Below are positions 9,625-18,441 of a DNA stretch of 64,000 nucleotides, one piece after another. This stretch comes from Leuconostoc rapi. Its GTDB lineage: Bacteria; Bacillota; Bacilli; Lactobacillales; Lactobacillaceae. A program made the position numbers and the translations under genes. The first letter of the stretch is position 1; each line of letters begins with the position of its first letter. The DNA lies in contig NZ_JAFBEK010000004.1 of NCBI RefSeq assembly GCF_016908715.1, positions 97,952-161,951 of the forward strand, read 5' to 3'. The notes under the pieces are model-generated. The model had not been told where the DNA came from and made no database searches. It saw only the letters and a program-made list of their open reading frames with translations.

Positions 9625-10819
9625 ATTCAACCGTTAAATCATGTAAAATAGCGTCGTACCCTTTCTCTTCTTCTATTGCTGACAATCTCAGCGGCGCTGC
9701 TATGATCGCTGTTATTTTTGCAAGAATAAGTGTGCCAATCGCAGCAAAAGCTATTGTAAACAAAATAGCAACTAACTGTTTCCAAAGTAATGAGATATTG
9801 CCACTAACTAACCCTGCGACACCACCAATATTTTTATCTGCAAACACACCAGTTAGAATGGCACCAACAGCACCACCAATGCCATGAATACCAAAAGCAT
9901 CTAAAGTATCATCATAGCCAAAACTATTTTTAACAAACGTAATGCCAGCAAATCCTATAATACCGGCCAGTAATCCCATGACAACCGCAGACCACGGTGC
10001 TACAAATCCCGCGGCAGGTGTAATGACCACTAATCCAGCAACACCACCGCTAGTTATGCCGGCTAGTGTGACTCTGCCATGCGTTTTGTACTCTACAAGC
10101 CCCCATGTCAGTACGCTCACAGCTGAAGCCAACCAAGTGTTAACCAAAGCTAGTACAGCTGTGCCATTTGCAGCCAATGCAGATCCCGAATTAAAGCCAA
10201 ACCAACCTACCCAAAGTAATGCGCCACCGATCAAAACATATGATGGCCTAACCGGAATATGTTTGTCATTATGACGATGACCAATCATTAGTGCTAATAC
10301 TAAACCAGTTACACCACTTGAAATATGGACAACAGTGCCACCAGCAAAATCAATTGCACCCATTTGCGCTAGTAGACCACCACCCCAAACCATGTGTGCC
10401 AGAGGAGAATAAACAACAATTAACCATAAGGTAATAAACACAATCATCGCCTTAATTCGCATTCGACCAATAACAGATCCAGTAATAATGGCTGCTGTAA
10501 TGATCGGAAACATGCCCTGAAACAATGCAAATGCGCCATCTGGAATTGTCAATGATTTAGTAGAATTTGTAAATGAAACATTAGCCAAAAACAAATGCTT
10601 AAAATTACCGATAATCTGACCACTACCACCAAAAGCTAACGAATAACCAACTAAAAACCACGTTAATGAAGCAATACCAATGATTAAAACGGGTATAAAC
10701 ATCGTATGTAGTAAATTGCGTTTTTCACCTAAGCCACCATAAAAAAGTGCCAATCCTGGTGTCATTAACCAAACTAAAGCCGAAGATATCAACACCCAAG
10801 CCAAATCACCTGTATTCAT
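9623..10819 (-). CDS. amtB: Ammonium transporter AmtB
   Basis: Membrane channel for ammonium uptake with about 11 hydrophobic segments. Seen: N-terminal TGDLAWVLISSALVWLMTPGLALFYGG, the pore-lining region AFGIHGIGGAVGAILTGVFA with its conserved His, and a short cytoplasmic tail. At 398 residues it is typical. No glnK (PII) gene follows, unlike many bacteria, so any PII control would come from a distant gene. It has its own promoter region upstream (a TATGAT-type -10 near the start) and terminator, so it is probably monocistronic. Confidence 0.94.
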   Translation of the reverse strand: MNTGDLAWVLISSALVWLMTPGLALFYGGLGEKRNLLHTMFIPVLIIGIASLTWFLVGYSLAFGGSGQIIGNFKHLFLANVSFTNSTKSLTIPDGAFALFQGMFPIITAAIITGSVIGRMRIKAMIVFITLWLIVVYSPLAHMVWGGGLLAQMGAIDFAGGTVVHISSGVTGLVLALMIGHRHNDKHIPVRPSYVLIGGALLWVGWFGFNSGSALAANGTAVLALVNTWLASAVSVLTWGLVEYKTHGRVTLAGITSGGVAGLVVITPAAGFVAPWSAVVMGLLAGIIGFAGITFVKNSFGYDDTLDAFGIHGIGGAVGAILTGVFADKNIGGVAGLVSGNISLLWKQLVAILFTIAFAAIGTLILAKITAIIAAPLRLSAIEEEKGYDAILHDLTVE

Positions 10820-10925
10820 AACAAAACTCCTCTTTATTTATTGGTACTATCATATCAGGTATACCAATTTCAGTGTTTTAGTTGTGATAGGTTTTATGAC
10901 ACAATAAAATAAGTCGTTTAAACAT

Positions 10926-10963
10926 AAAAACGATTACTCCCAATTAATGGGGAAGTAATCGTT
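10926..10963 (-). terminator. Intrinsic terminator of pyk
   Basis: On the minus strand, AACGATTACT pairs with AGTAATCGTT around a C/G-rich inner stem, followed by TTTTTATG. It lies about 35 bases after the pyk stop. Confidence 0.85.
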
Positions 10964-10996
10964 CAAGATCTAACCAGCAAGTTAGAGTAATATACT

Positions 10997-12418
10997 TTAT
11001 ACTGTTTGAACAGTAATCATGTTTGTTGTACCTGATTGTGACATTGGTACACCCGCAGCAATAACAATTGTATCACCAGAATTAGCCAAGCCTTGTTCTT
11101 TAACAGCTGTCTTAGCTAATGCAATCATCTCATCGATTGTTGCAGGTGCTTCATAGACAACTGGCACAACACCATAATTCAAAGTCAAACCACGTTGTAC
11201 TCGTTCTGAATACGTAACTGCTAATACGTTAACATCAGGACGGTGCTTTGAAACCATACGAGCAGTGTAACCAGAGTTTGTTGAAACAACAACAGCCTTA
11301 GCACCTACACTGCGTGAAATACGTGTCACGGCAGATGCAACTGATTCAGTAGCACTTGATTCATCAAACAAAATGTCTTGATGACGACCATTTTCACGTA
11401 ATGATGTTTCAGCCTTTTCATTGATTGCAGCCATTGTAGCAACAGATTCAACAGGATAATCACCATTGGCTGATTCTCCTGATAGCATTGTTGCATCAGT
11501 ACCATCAAAGACAGCGTTGGCAACGTCGGAAGCTTCAGCACGTGTAGGGCGTGGGTTTTCTTCCATTGAATCAAGCATTTGAGTTGCTGTAATAACAGGC
11601 AAGCCAAACTTGTTCATCTTACGAATCATGTCTTTTTGGACCAAAGGCACATTTTCAGCAGGAATTTCAACACCCATGTCACCACGTGGTACCATCAAAG
11701 CATCTGAAACTTCAAGGATTGCATCGAGATTATCAATACCTTCTTGAGATTCAATCTTTGGAATGATTTGCACGTGTTCCATGTTCTTTTCTTTCAATAA
11801 TGCACGAATTTCAAGCACATCTTCAGGCTTACGAACAAATGAAGCTGCAATATAATTAATTTCGTGGTCTAAACCAAAGCGAATATCATCAGCATCTTTT
11901 TCCGTGATTCCAGGTAAATTAATTGACACACCAGGTGCGTTAACGCCCTTACGTGAACCTAAGATACCATCGTTATCGATACGCACAACAAGTTCGCGAT
12001 TGGCTACGTCCTTTTCAAGAACAGTTGTGCCAAGCAAACCATCATCGAACAAAACTTGTCCGCCTTCATTAACATCATCAAACAAACCGGCATAGGTAAC
12101 AGCAATCTTTTCCTTTGTGCCTTCAAGGTTTTCATCCATTGCAATACGCAATGTGTCACCTGTATGGAATTCAATCTTACCATCAGCTTGCTTTGTTGTA
12201 CGGATTTCTGCACCCTTTGTGTCCAACAAAATACCAACTGTTTTACCAGTGATCTTTTCAGCTTCATGAACTGCGTTCATACGACCCAAATGTTCTTCGT
12301 GATCACCGTGTGAGAAGTTAAAACGGAATACATTAGCACCCGCTTGGATCAACTTTACGATTGTTTCGACATCAGATGATGACGGACCAAGTGTTGAGAC
12401 GATTTTCGTCTTTTTCAT
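10997..12418 (-). CDS. pyk: Pyruvate kinase
   Basis: Makes pyruvate and ATP from phosphoenolpyruvate at the end of glycolysis. Seen: N-terminal KKTKIVSTLGPSS, the active-site region IIPKIESQEGIDNLD, RGDMGVEIP, and ITATQMLDSM. At 473 residues it lacks the extra C-terminal PEP-utiliser-like domain of Bacillus-type enzymes (about 585 residues). Upstream lies dnaE; the pfkA gene that normally sits between dnaE and pyk in Firmicutes is absent. It has its own promoter in the 94-base gap and a hairpin terminator, so it is probably monocistronic. Confidence 0.96.
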   Translation of the reverse strand: MKKTKIVSTLGPSSSDVETIVKLIQAGANVFRFNFSHGDHEEHLGRMNAVHEAEKITGKTVGILLDTKGAEIRTTKQADGKIEFHTGDTLRIAMDENLEGTKEKIAVTYAGLFDDVNEGGQVLFDDGLLGTTVLEKDVANRELVVRIDNDGILGSRKGVNAPGVSINLPGITEKDADDIRFGLDHEINYIAASFVRKPEDVLEIRALLKEKNMEHVQIIPKIESQEGIDNLDAILEVSDALMVPRGDMGVEIPAENVPLVQKDMIRKMNKFGLPVITATQMLDSMEENPRPTRAEASDVANAVFDGTDATMLSGESANGDYPVESVATMAAINEKAETSLRENGRHQDILFDESSATESVASAVTRISRSVGAKAVVVSTNSGYTARMVSKHRPDVNVLAVTYSERVQRGLTLNYGVVPVVYEAPATIDEMIALAKTAVKEQGLANSGDTIVIAAGVPMSQSGTTNMITVQTV

Positions 12419-12475
12419 GGTTAAATAGCTCCTTAGTTATCTTGGTTGTTGCTTGTGCAACTCTACCCAAACTCT

Positions 12476-12504
12476 ATTTTATACATTATTAGTTGTTTAC
12501 ACAA
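12476..12504 (-). promoter_or_regulatory. Candidate pyk promoter
   Basis: TTGTGT and TAAAAT are separated by 17 bases on the minus strand, about 57 bases before the pyk ATG. A reasonable sigma-A type match in the only gap available. Confidence 0.6.
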
Positions 12505-12512
12505 GCCTAATA

Positions 12513-15500
12513 TTAATGACTTCTACGGAACACAATGTTATCATTCCCCAGTAATGGCGCCAATTCAATAATGACAGCGGTTTCATCAATCATCCAAAAT
12601 TTCGCATCAAGTTTCTGATTACGATCACTTTTTTGCCAGTAAATAACAACAGGATTATTACCGTGATATTTCTTCAAGACGTTAATCACATCACGTCGAT
12701 TCTCTGCTGTATCATGCGTGTCATCAAACCTCAAAAACCAAGTCCCTTTCGCTAACGATTGTACGCTTGGTGCTAAGCTCATTTGATTAGCAATAACTGA
12801 CAGCTTATCGTTATAACGATCTACTTTACCGGCAATTTGAACAATGACTCCTACTTTTAATAAATCACTAACTTTAACTAATAAATGACTAAAAATGGTC
12901 ACGCTGATACTCCCTGTCATATCAGACACCGTTATAAAAGCCATTTCTTCACCTTTTTTTGTACGAGTCTTGCGAATATTATCCACCAACACAATGGCTT
13001 TTATCATTTGATTTTTTTGCGTTAGATCTGCTATCTGGTCAAGGTGTTGCGTGGTGATCATTTCCGAATAACTGTCCAACGGGTGACCAGATAAGTTAAC
13101 GCCAATCACTTCTTTTTCATGTGCTAATTTTTCAGTTGAGGAAAACTCAGCTATTTTTTTGATCTTAGTTTCATTTAAAATAAGGTCACCAAAACTAGCT
13201 GCCTCGATCAAATCATCCAATGCACTAATCAACTCTGCTCGATTATATCCAAAATCGTCTAATGCACCAGCATAAACAAGTTGAACTAAAATATCATGCT
13301 TACGAAACTTATCTGGTAAGCGGCGTACAAATGATTGAAACGATTGAAATTTGCCGTTATTGTGGCGCTCTTCTAGAAGAGTTGTCACAAAATCGGTTCG
13401 TACACCTCGAATATTATTTAACCCCATCTGCAGCGTCTCATCGGCTGATGTCCAAAATCTTTGTGATTGATTAACATTTGGCGCTTTCACTGTAATATCG
13501 CGTATCTTTGCCGCCATGACATAGCGGCGCACCTTATCAGGAGAACCCAAATTAGCATTCAAGACTGCAGTAAAGAAGGCCACAGGATAATGTGCTTTCA
13601 TGTATGCAAGTTCAAAAGATAATTTGCTATAGGCAACAGCATGAGATCTATTAAATCCATAATTTGCGAATTCATCAATATAAGCAAAAATCTGTTCGGC
13701 CTGACTCACATCATGTCCTAATGACACAGCACCAGCAACAAACTGCTCATGCATCGCCGCCATTTTTTCTAGTTTTTTCTTAGACATCGCACTACGTAAA
13801 ATGTCGGCTTCGCTCAAAGTGAAGCCAGCATAAGCTTCAGCAACTAACATCACCTGTTCTTGATAAACAATAATGCCAAATGTCGGCGCTAAAATTGTCT
13901 TCAAACTTGGATCAGGCATAGTGACATTTTCAAGTCCGTGGCGTCGCTTAATAAACGTCTCAATATTACGACTAGGGCCTGGACGATATAATGCGTTAAC
14001 TGCTACAATATGTTCAAAAGTAGCGGGTTTTAATTGCCGTAGCACGTTTTTAATACCCGGTGATTCGAACTGAAAGATACCATCCGTATCGCCCGCAGCA
14101 TATAAAGCTAATGTTTTATCATCATCAAGTGGAATATTACTAATGTTAAAATGTTTAGGTAGATTTGGTTGTGCTGCGTAAAGTGTTTGTGCCAAAATGG
14201 ATAAATTAGATAATCCTAATACATCAATTTTGAGTAACCCTAAGGCCTCTACTGGATTTTTTTCAAATTGCGTCAATAAACGGTCATCTGTTCCCGACTG
14301 CACAGGTAATGTTTTTACCAAAGCATCTGCACTCAATACGACTCCTGCAGCGTGCGTTGAATAATTACGGGGCAAGCCCTCAATTTGTTGCGCAACTTTC
14401 AACAACAGATCACCATTTTCAATCGAGGACAACGTATTTTTTAGATTATCTGATACTTCTAGTGCATTTTGAATGGTTACCTTGCGACCCTGCTTGGGTT
14501 GAGGAACAGCATTACTAATGCGACTCATCATTGCTTGTGATACGCCGAAAACTCGGGCTGTATCTCGTAGTGCCTGTTTAGCAGCTAGTGTACCGAATGT
14601 TAAAATTTGAGCAAAATTACGTTGGCCATATTTATCATGCAGGTAAGCTAATACTAAGTCACGTTTATTGTCAGGCCAGTCAATATCAATATCTGGCATT
14701 TGAACACGTTCTGGATTTAAAAATCGTTCAAAAAGCAGCCCAAATTGCAGCGGATCTACATCAGTAATACGTAATGCATAGGCCACCAAAGAACCCGCTG
14801 CAGAACCACGCCCCGCACCCATTTGAATGTCTTTTTGATGCGCAAAATTAACAATATCCCACACAATCAAAAAATAATCATTAAATCCCAAGCGATTAAT
14901 GGTGTCTAATTCATTCTTCAGTCGTTCTTCATAGCGATCTTCTGACACTTTCTTTGATTTAAGACGATCGGATAATCCTTTTTCCGAAATAAATCTTAAA
15001 TATTCACCGGCTGTTTGCCCAGGGTTTGGTAATGCAAATGCCGGTAATGATGCAGTTTGTTTGAAAACAATATCAACCTGACTTTTTGAGACAAGTTGTT
15101 CATTATGTTGATAGGCTATTTTTAGCGCATCAGTTGCTAAATAGGCTGCTTTAATTTGGTTCAGATCTTCTAAAGTGTGTGTCCCTAATTGCTGCGATAA
15201 TGCTTTAATACCATCCAATTGTGCATTTGCATCAATTGCTTTTAACACTTGTGTTGTAAAAGCATCATCAGGATTAAGATAATCCACATCATCTAGCGCA
15301 ATCAATTGTGCTTGGTTTGCGCGACTAAAGCTAACTAGACGCGCTTGAATTTGTGATGCCAAACTGGGATTAATTCCTAAATATAAATTTTCTGACTTTA
15401 TTTGCCTCGTTAAGTCTTGCCAGTATTCAGTTGAATCATCATATTCGGCTGCGATAAATTGTGCTAATTCACTATCTTGCGATAAAATCACATTGATGCC

Positions 15501-15854
15501 ATCTAAGTGGTCAGCAATAACTGTCAGGGTCATATCTGATGATTTACTTGTCATTTTAGCAGACGAAATCCACATTAAATTTTGGTAACCCACTTGATTT
15601 TCAGCAATCAATAACATGGGAAACGTAGTTGCTGTATTGACCAAACCATTAATAAACAATGTCACACCAAACAACGGCTTTATACCATACTTTTTAGCTG
15701 TTTGATAAAAGTCAACTGCCCCGTACATCACGTTGATGTCTGTCAGGGTCATTGCTTCATAATGCTTAGCTTTAGCTACTTGAATAATCTGTTCAATTGT
15801 ATTCGGATTTTTTAATAAGCTGTAGGCGCTCAAGATTTGTAAAGGTGCGTACAT
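12513..15854 (-). CDS. dnaE: DNA polymerase III alpha subunit, DnaE type
   Basis: C-family replicative polymerase; in Firmicutes DnaE extends primers before PolC takes over. Seen: N-terminal PHP domain (MYAPLQILSAYSLLKNPNTI onward), palm motifs GRGSAAGSLVAY and PDIDIDWPDN with the catalytic aspartates, HAAGVVLS, FNRSHAVAYSKLSF, and a C-terminal OB-fold (VDNIRKTRTKKGEEMAFITV). It is 1113 residues. The ATG at 15854 follows GGAGG; an in-frame ATG at 15875 has no ribosome site. Divergent from the small membrane gene at 15981. Confidence 0.95.
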   Translation of the reverse strand: MYAPLQILSAYSLLKNPNTIEQIIQVAKAKHYEAMTLTDINVMYGAVDFYQTAKKYGIKPLFGVTLFINGLVNTATTFPMLLIAENQVGYQNLMWISSAKMTSKSSDMTLTVIADHLDGINVILSQDSELAQFIAAEYDDSTEYWQDLTRQIKSENLYLGINPSLASQIQARLVSFSRANQAQLIALDDVDYLNPDDAFTTQVLKAIDANAQLDGIKALSQQLGTHTLEDLNQIKAAYLATDALKIAYQHNEQLVSKSQVDIVFKQTASLPAFALPNPGQTAGEYLRFISEKGLSDRLKSKKVSEDRYEERLKNELDTINRLGFNDYFLIVWDIVNFAHQKDIQMGAGRGSAAGSLVAYALRITDVDPLQFGLLFERFLNPERVQMPDIDIDWPDNKRDLVLAYLHDKYGQRNFAQILTFGTLAAKQALRDTARVFGVSQAMMSRISNAVPQPKQGRKVTIQNALEVSDNLKNTLSSIENGDLLLKVAQQIEGLPRNYSTHAAGVVLSADALVKTLPVQSGTDDRLLTQFEKNPVEALGLLKIDVLGLSNLSILAQTLYAAQPNLPKHFNISNIPLDDDKTLALYAAGDTDGIFQFESPGIKNVLRQLKPATFEHIVAVNALYRPGPSRNIETFIKRRHGLENVTMPDPSLKTILAPTFGIIVYQEQVMLVAEAYAGFTLSEADILRSAMSKKKLEKMAAMHEQFVAGAVSLGHDVSQAEQIFAYIDEFANYGFNRSHAVAYSKLSFELAYMKAHYPVAFFTAVLNANLGSPDKVRRYVMAAKIRDITVKAPNVNQSQRFWTSADETLQMGLNNIRGVRTDFVTTLLEERHNNGKFQSFQSFVRRLPDKFRKHDILVQLVYAGALDDFGYNRAELISALDDLIEAASFGDLILNETKIKKIAEFSSTEKLAHEKEVIGVNLSGHPLDSYSEMITTQHLDQIADLTQKNQMIKAIVLVDNIRKTRTKKGEEMAFITVSDMTGSISVTIFSHLLVKVSDLLKVGVIVQIAGKVDRYNDKLSVIANQMSLAPSVQSLAKGTWFLRFDDTHDTAENRRDVINVLKKYHGNNPVVIYWQKSDRNQKLDAKFWMIDETAVIIELAPLLGNDNIVFRRSH

Positions 15855-15980
15855 TGGTCCTCCACTAACCCTCATATAGAGATGCGAAAATTTGTTCCCT
15901 TTAATTATACACGAAAAAGGTGAAAAAGGTTGCGATTTTTCATAAAAAGCGTATGATAGTTTTGTAAAGAGGTGAAACTT

Positions 15981-16178
15981 ATGAAGTTTATTACTGCGGC
16001 TGTTTGGTCAATTATTTTTGGTGAAATTTTGGGATATATCGTCTCTCAATTAACTGGTGTTACTTATTCATTTGTATCTGTTGCCATTGTGACATTTATC
16101 GTTGGAGAAATTTCAATGATTGCAATCCCAACACTTTCAGGATCAGCTGCGCCAAAAGAAGTTTTAACTGAAAAGTAA
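15981..16178 (+). CDS. Small two-helix membrane protein, DUF2929 (YjzD) family
   Basis: A 65-residue protein with two hydrophobic helices (about residues 3-25 and 30-52) and a short polar C terminus. The pattern AVWSIIFGEILGYIVSQLTGVTY matches the DUF2929/YjzD family as I remember it; function is unknown. The start at 15981 has AAAGAGG 8 bases upstream. A GTG at 15972 overlaps that ribosome site and is unlikely. It stands alone, divergent from dnaE and convergent with the aro operon, and is closed by a bidirectional terminator. Confidence 0.8.
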   Translation: MKFITAAVWSIIFGEILGYIVSQLTGVTYSFVSVAIVTFIVGEISMIAIPTLSGSAAPKEVLTEK

Positions 16179-16181
16179 AAG

Positions 16182-16213
16182 AAAAAACGTGAATTTGATT
16201 TCACGTTTTTTTT
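16182..16213. terminator. Bidirectional terminator between the DUF2929 gene and aroD
   Basis: AAAAAACGTGAA and TTCACGTTTTTTTT form an inverted repeat with a short loop and flanking A and T runs. It sits at the convergent ends of the small membrane gene and the aromatic operon. Confidence 0.9.
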
Positions 16214-17093
16214 ATTGCCAAGCTGCCAGTAATTGGCTAACTGTGAGCTGCCCAGGCGCGCTTGGTACCGCATGATCAAGTACCGCGAAAGTCATTTCCG
16301 AACCATAAGTATAACCCATAATCCGCGAGCGACGCCCAAGTTCACCCATACTCATTGTGACCAAAGGTTGCTTAACGGTTGCAGCACGTGTCTCGTCTAA
16401 AAGACGTTGTACATCTTGCTCATTTTTAGGCATCACAGCTAGTTTGATAATGTCCACACCACTTTGTGCCATATCTTGAATAAAAGCTGTCACATCTGGT
16501 GTCTGTTCAAAATCATGATAGGACAAAATAACCGGAACACCAACTTGCTGTGCTGTCGCTATAATTTTGTCGCGTAGGTCGCTATCCAAAGTGTATTCAA
16601 TATCTACAGCCGTAAAATGATAACCAGAACGCAACGCCGTCACAATAAAAGTCGCATACGCAATCGGTGACATTTCACCTCTCCCCCCTTGCGATTTTGT
16701 CCGGTACGTTAGAATAATGGGAAAGCTACCTATCGTATTAAACACCGATCCCGTTAATTCTTTTATAATTTGCGCATTCATTGCTGGCCAATTGGCGTTA
16801 AATTCTTGCTGTGCTTTATCCATTTCTGCAAGCATTTTGGCCTCAGTCATAGCTGTTAATTTTTTCTGAGCGAGTTCGGTTTGTGCTCCTGCCCTAACTT
16901 GTTGCCACATCACTGCTTGACTAAAATCATCAGCAATATAATCGGCTCGCCATTCAACAATATCTGGATTTTGCTCTTGTAATTGGTTGGCAAAAGGTGT
17001 CAACTTGTCGGTTGGTCCCAATGTTAAAGGCACGGCAATAACCGGCTTATTGGTGATGCTTTTGGGTAATTGAAGAACTTCTCGTAGGGTCAT
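16212..17093 (-). CDS. aroD: 3-Dehydroquinate dehydratase, type I
   Basis: Dehydrates 3-dehydroquinate to 3-dehydroshikimate through a lysine Schiff base (third step of the shikimate pathway). Seen: EWRADY, YRTKSQGG, LSYHDFEQTPD with the catalytic His, and IIKLAVMP with the Schiff-base Lys. About 293 residues, slightly longer than most type I enzymes because of a helical insert near residues 60-95. The ATG at 17093 overlaps the stop of the upstream gene by 4 bases (ATGA). Last gene of the aromatic operon. Confidence 0.94.
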   Translation of the reverse strand: MTLREVLQLPKSITNKPVIAVPLTLGPTDKLTPFANQLQEQNPDIVEWRADYIADDFSQAVMWQQVRAGAQTELAQKKLTAMTEAKMLAEMDKAQQEFNANWPAMNAQIIKELTGSVFNTIGSFPIILTYRTKSQGGRGEMSPIAYATFIVTALRSGYHFTAVDIEYTLDSDLRDKIIATAQQVGVPVILSYHDFEQTPDVTAFIQDMAQSGVDIIKLAVMPKNEQDVQRLLDETRAATVKQPLVTMSMGELGRRSRIMGYTYGSEMTFAVLDHAVPSAPGQLTVSQLLAAWQ

Positions 17094-17644
17094 TTTATTT
17101 GATACACAACCCAAATCATCTGTGGCGCTAATTGTTGCCTAATATGATAATTTGGATTTTCACTTTCTGGTAGTTTTAAAAATTGCTTTTCTGATACAAT
17201 TGTAAACCGATTTTGGTCATTTATAAAGTCTGACATTGCGACTGGTTTGCTGGGAGAAAAAATAATAGACGGCCCCCAAGCATTATCTAAATGATTTGTT
17301 CTTAAATATTGCCGTAATAAGCCCTCTGTTGCGGCATGAATAATTGCTATGTTACGTTGATATGCCACATTTTCAATCAGGCTCATTGGCATGAGTGGTA
17401 ATGAAAAAGTTGAAATAATATCTAATCGTGCCCATTCCAAATAATTCATGTCTGCCCAATTTAAATCCTGTACTTGATTCGATTTAAAAGCCACCGGCAT
17501 GATCAATTGTTCGCCAACATAATCATCTAAATGCGTTAATATGTCTTCAAAACTTTGATGTAATACTAATTCCTCATGCGTGACATAGTATTGCGCTGCC
17601 AGTTGTGAGTCTGTTCCTATCGGCCCTAATGTGTGTAATTTCAT
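17090..17644 (-). CDS. Prephenate dehydratase-like protein, short form
   Basis: A 184-residue protein with the prephenate dehydratase N-terminal motif in the form TLGPIGTDSQLAAQYY and a periplasmic-binding-type pattern throughout. It has no ACT regulatory domain. In true prephenate dehydratases a Thr-Arg-Phe motif supplies the catalytic Thr; here the matching segment reads QNRFTIV (Asn145-Arg146-Phe147). Dehydratase activity is therefore doubtful. Position between the chorismate mutase fusion and aroD suggests a phenylalanine-branch role, catalytic or regulatory. Overlaps both neighbours by 4 bases. Confidence 0.65.
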   Translation of the reverse strand: MKLHTLGPIGTDSQLAAQYYVTHEELVLHQSFEDILTHLDDYVGEQLIMPVAFKSNQVQDLNWADMNYLEWARLDIISTFSLPLMPMSLIENVAYQRNIAIIHAATEGLLRQYLRTNHLDNAWGPSIIFSPSKPVAMSDFINDQNRFTIVSEKQFLKLPESENPNYHIRQQLAPQMIWVVYQIK

Positions 17645-18441
17645 CGTTTTAATTGTTCATTTTCTTTATTAATAGCAGATGTGGTCAATATTGACATGAT
17701 TTGATCAATCATATCATCAGTAATATCCTTAGAGTTCTCAAAATCATATTTTAGTAACTCACGCATTTTCAACATACGCGGTTGTTGAACAGTCTGCATA
17801 TCAAATTTTTCTTTATATTGTGCCACTGACGATACAACTTGCATGCGTTTTTCGATGAGTTGAAAAATTTGACGATCAAAAGCATCTATTTCCGAACGCA
17901 GTTGCAATAAGGCTAACTCATCTTCGTTTGAACTAAAGAGTGCGACAATCTCGGCAGCAATTCGCTCAGGTGTTTTTCCTACTGTTTCAACTGTAAAATT
18001 AGCAATACGTTCATATTTAGGATCACGCTGTTGCCATAAGTTGAAAAAAGCAACCGCTGACTTTTCTTGTAATAGTGGGCGTTGCCCCTCAAGTAATAAT
18101 CGACTAATTGTACTTTCCAAATTACCATGTAAATAAATAACCGTTGCTGGTGAATCTCTTAATATGTCTAAATTTTCAGCCCTTTCAACAACACCGCCAC
18201 CAGTAGCCACAATACCGTTAAACGTTTGTACCTCTGATAAAACTTGTGTTTCAAGTTCACGAAAACCAGTTTCACCACGCGTAGTAAATATTTCTGAAAT
18301 AGATTGATTCGCTATACGCTCGATTTCCGAGTCAACATCTATAAACAACGACTGATGTTGTCGCGCTATTTCTTGACCCACCGTGGTCTTACCAGCGCCC
18401 ATAAATCCAACCAACATTAAGGTTTGCGGCTCTTTAATCAT
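17641..18441 (-). CDS. aroK: Bifunctional shikimate kinase-chorismate mutase
   Basis: Two domains in one 266-residue chain. Residues 1 to about 170 are shikimate kinase: Walker A GFMGAGKTTVG, DVDSEIE, TGFRELE, GGGVV and the lid Arg in EGQRPLL. From about residue 172 the chain continues as an AroQ-type chorismate mutase helical domain (LRSEIDAFDRQIFQLIEKRM, then AQYKEKF). The first domain makes shikimate-3-phosphate; the second converts chorismate to prephenate for tyrA. The start at 18441 suits AGGAG better than the ATG three bases earlier. It overlaps tyrA by 8 bases and the next gene by 4. Confidence 0.9.
   Translation of the reverse strand: MIKEPQTLMLVGFMGAGKTTVGQEIARQHQSLFIDVDSEIERIANQSISEIFTTRGETGFRELETQVLSEVQTFNGIVATGGGVVERAENLDILRDSPATVIYLHGNLESTISRLLLEGQRPLLQEKSAVAFFNLWQQRDPKYERIANFTVETVGKTPERIAAEIVALFSSNEDELALLQLRSEIDAFDRQIFQLIEKRMQVVSSVAQYKEKFDMQTVQQPRMLKMRELLKYDFENSKDITDDMIDQIMSILTTSAINKENEQLKR

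Noticed and set aside
9562..9630. Longer PhoH protein starting at ATG 9630
   Set aside because: That start lies in the end of amtB and its terminator; the TTG at 9561 has a proper ribosome site.
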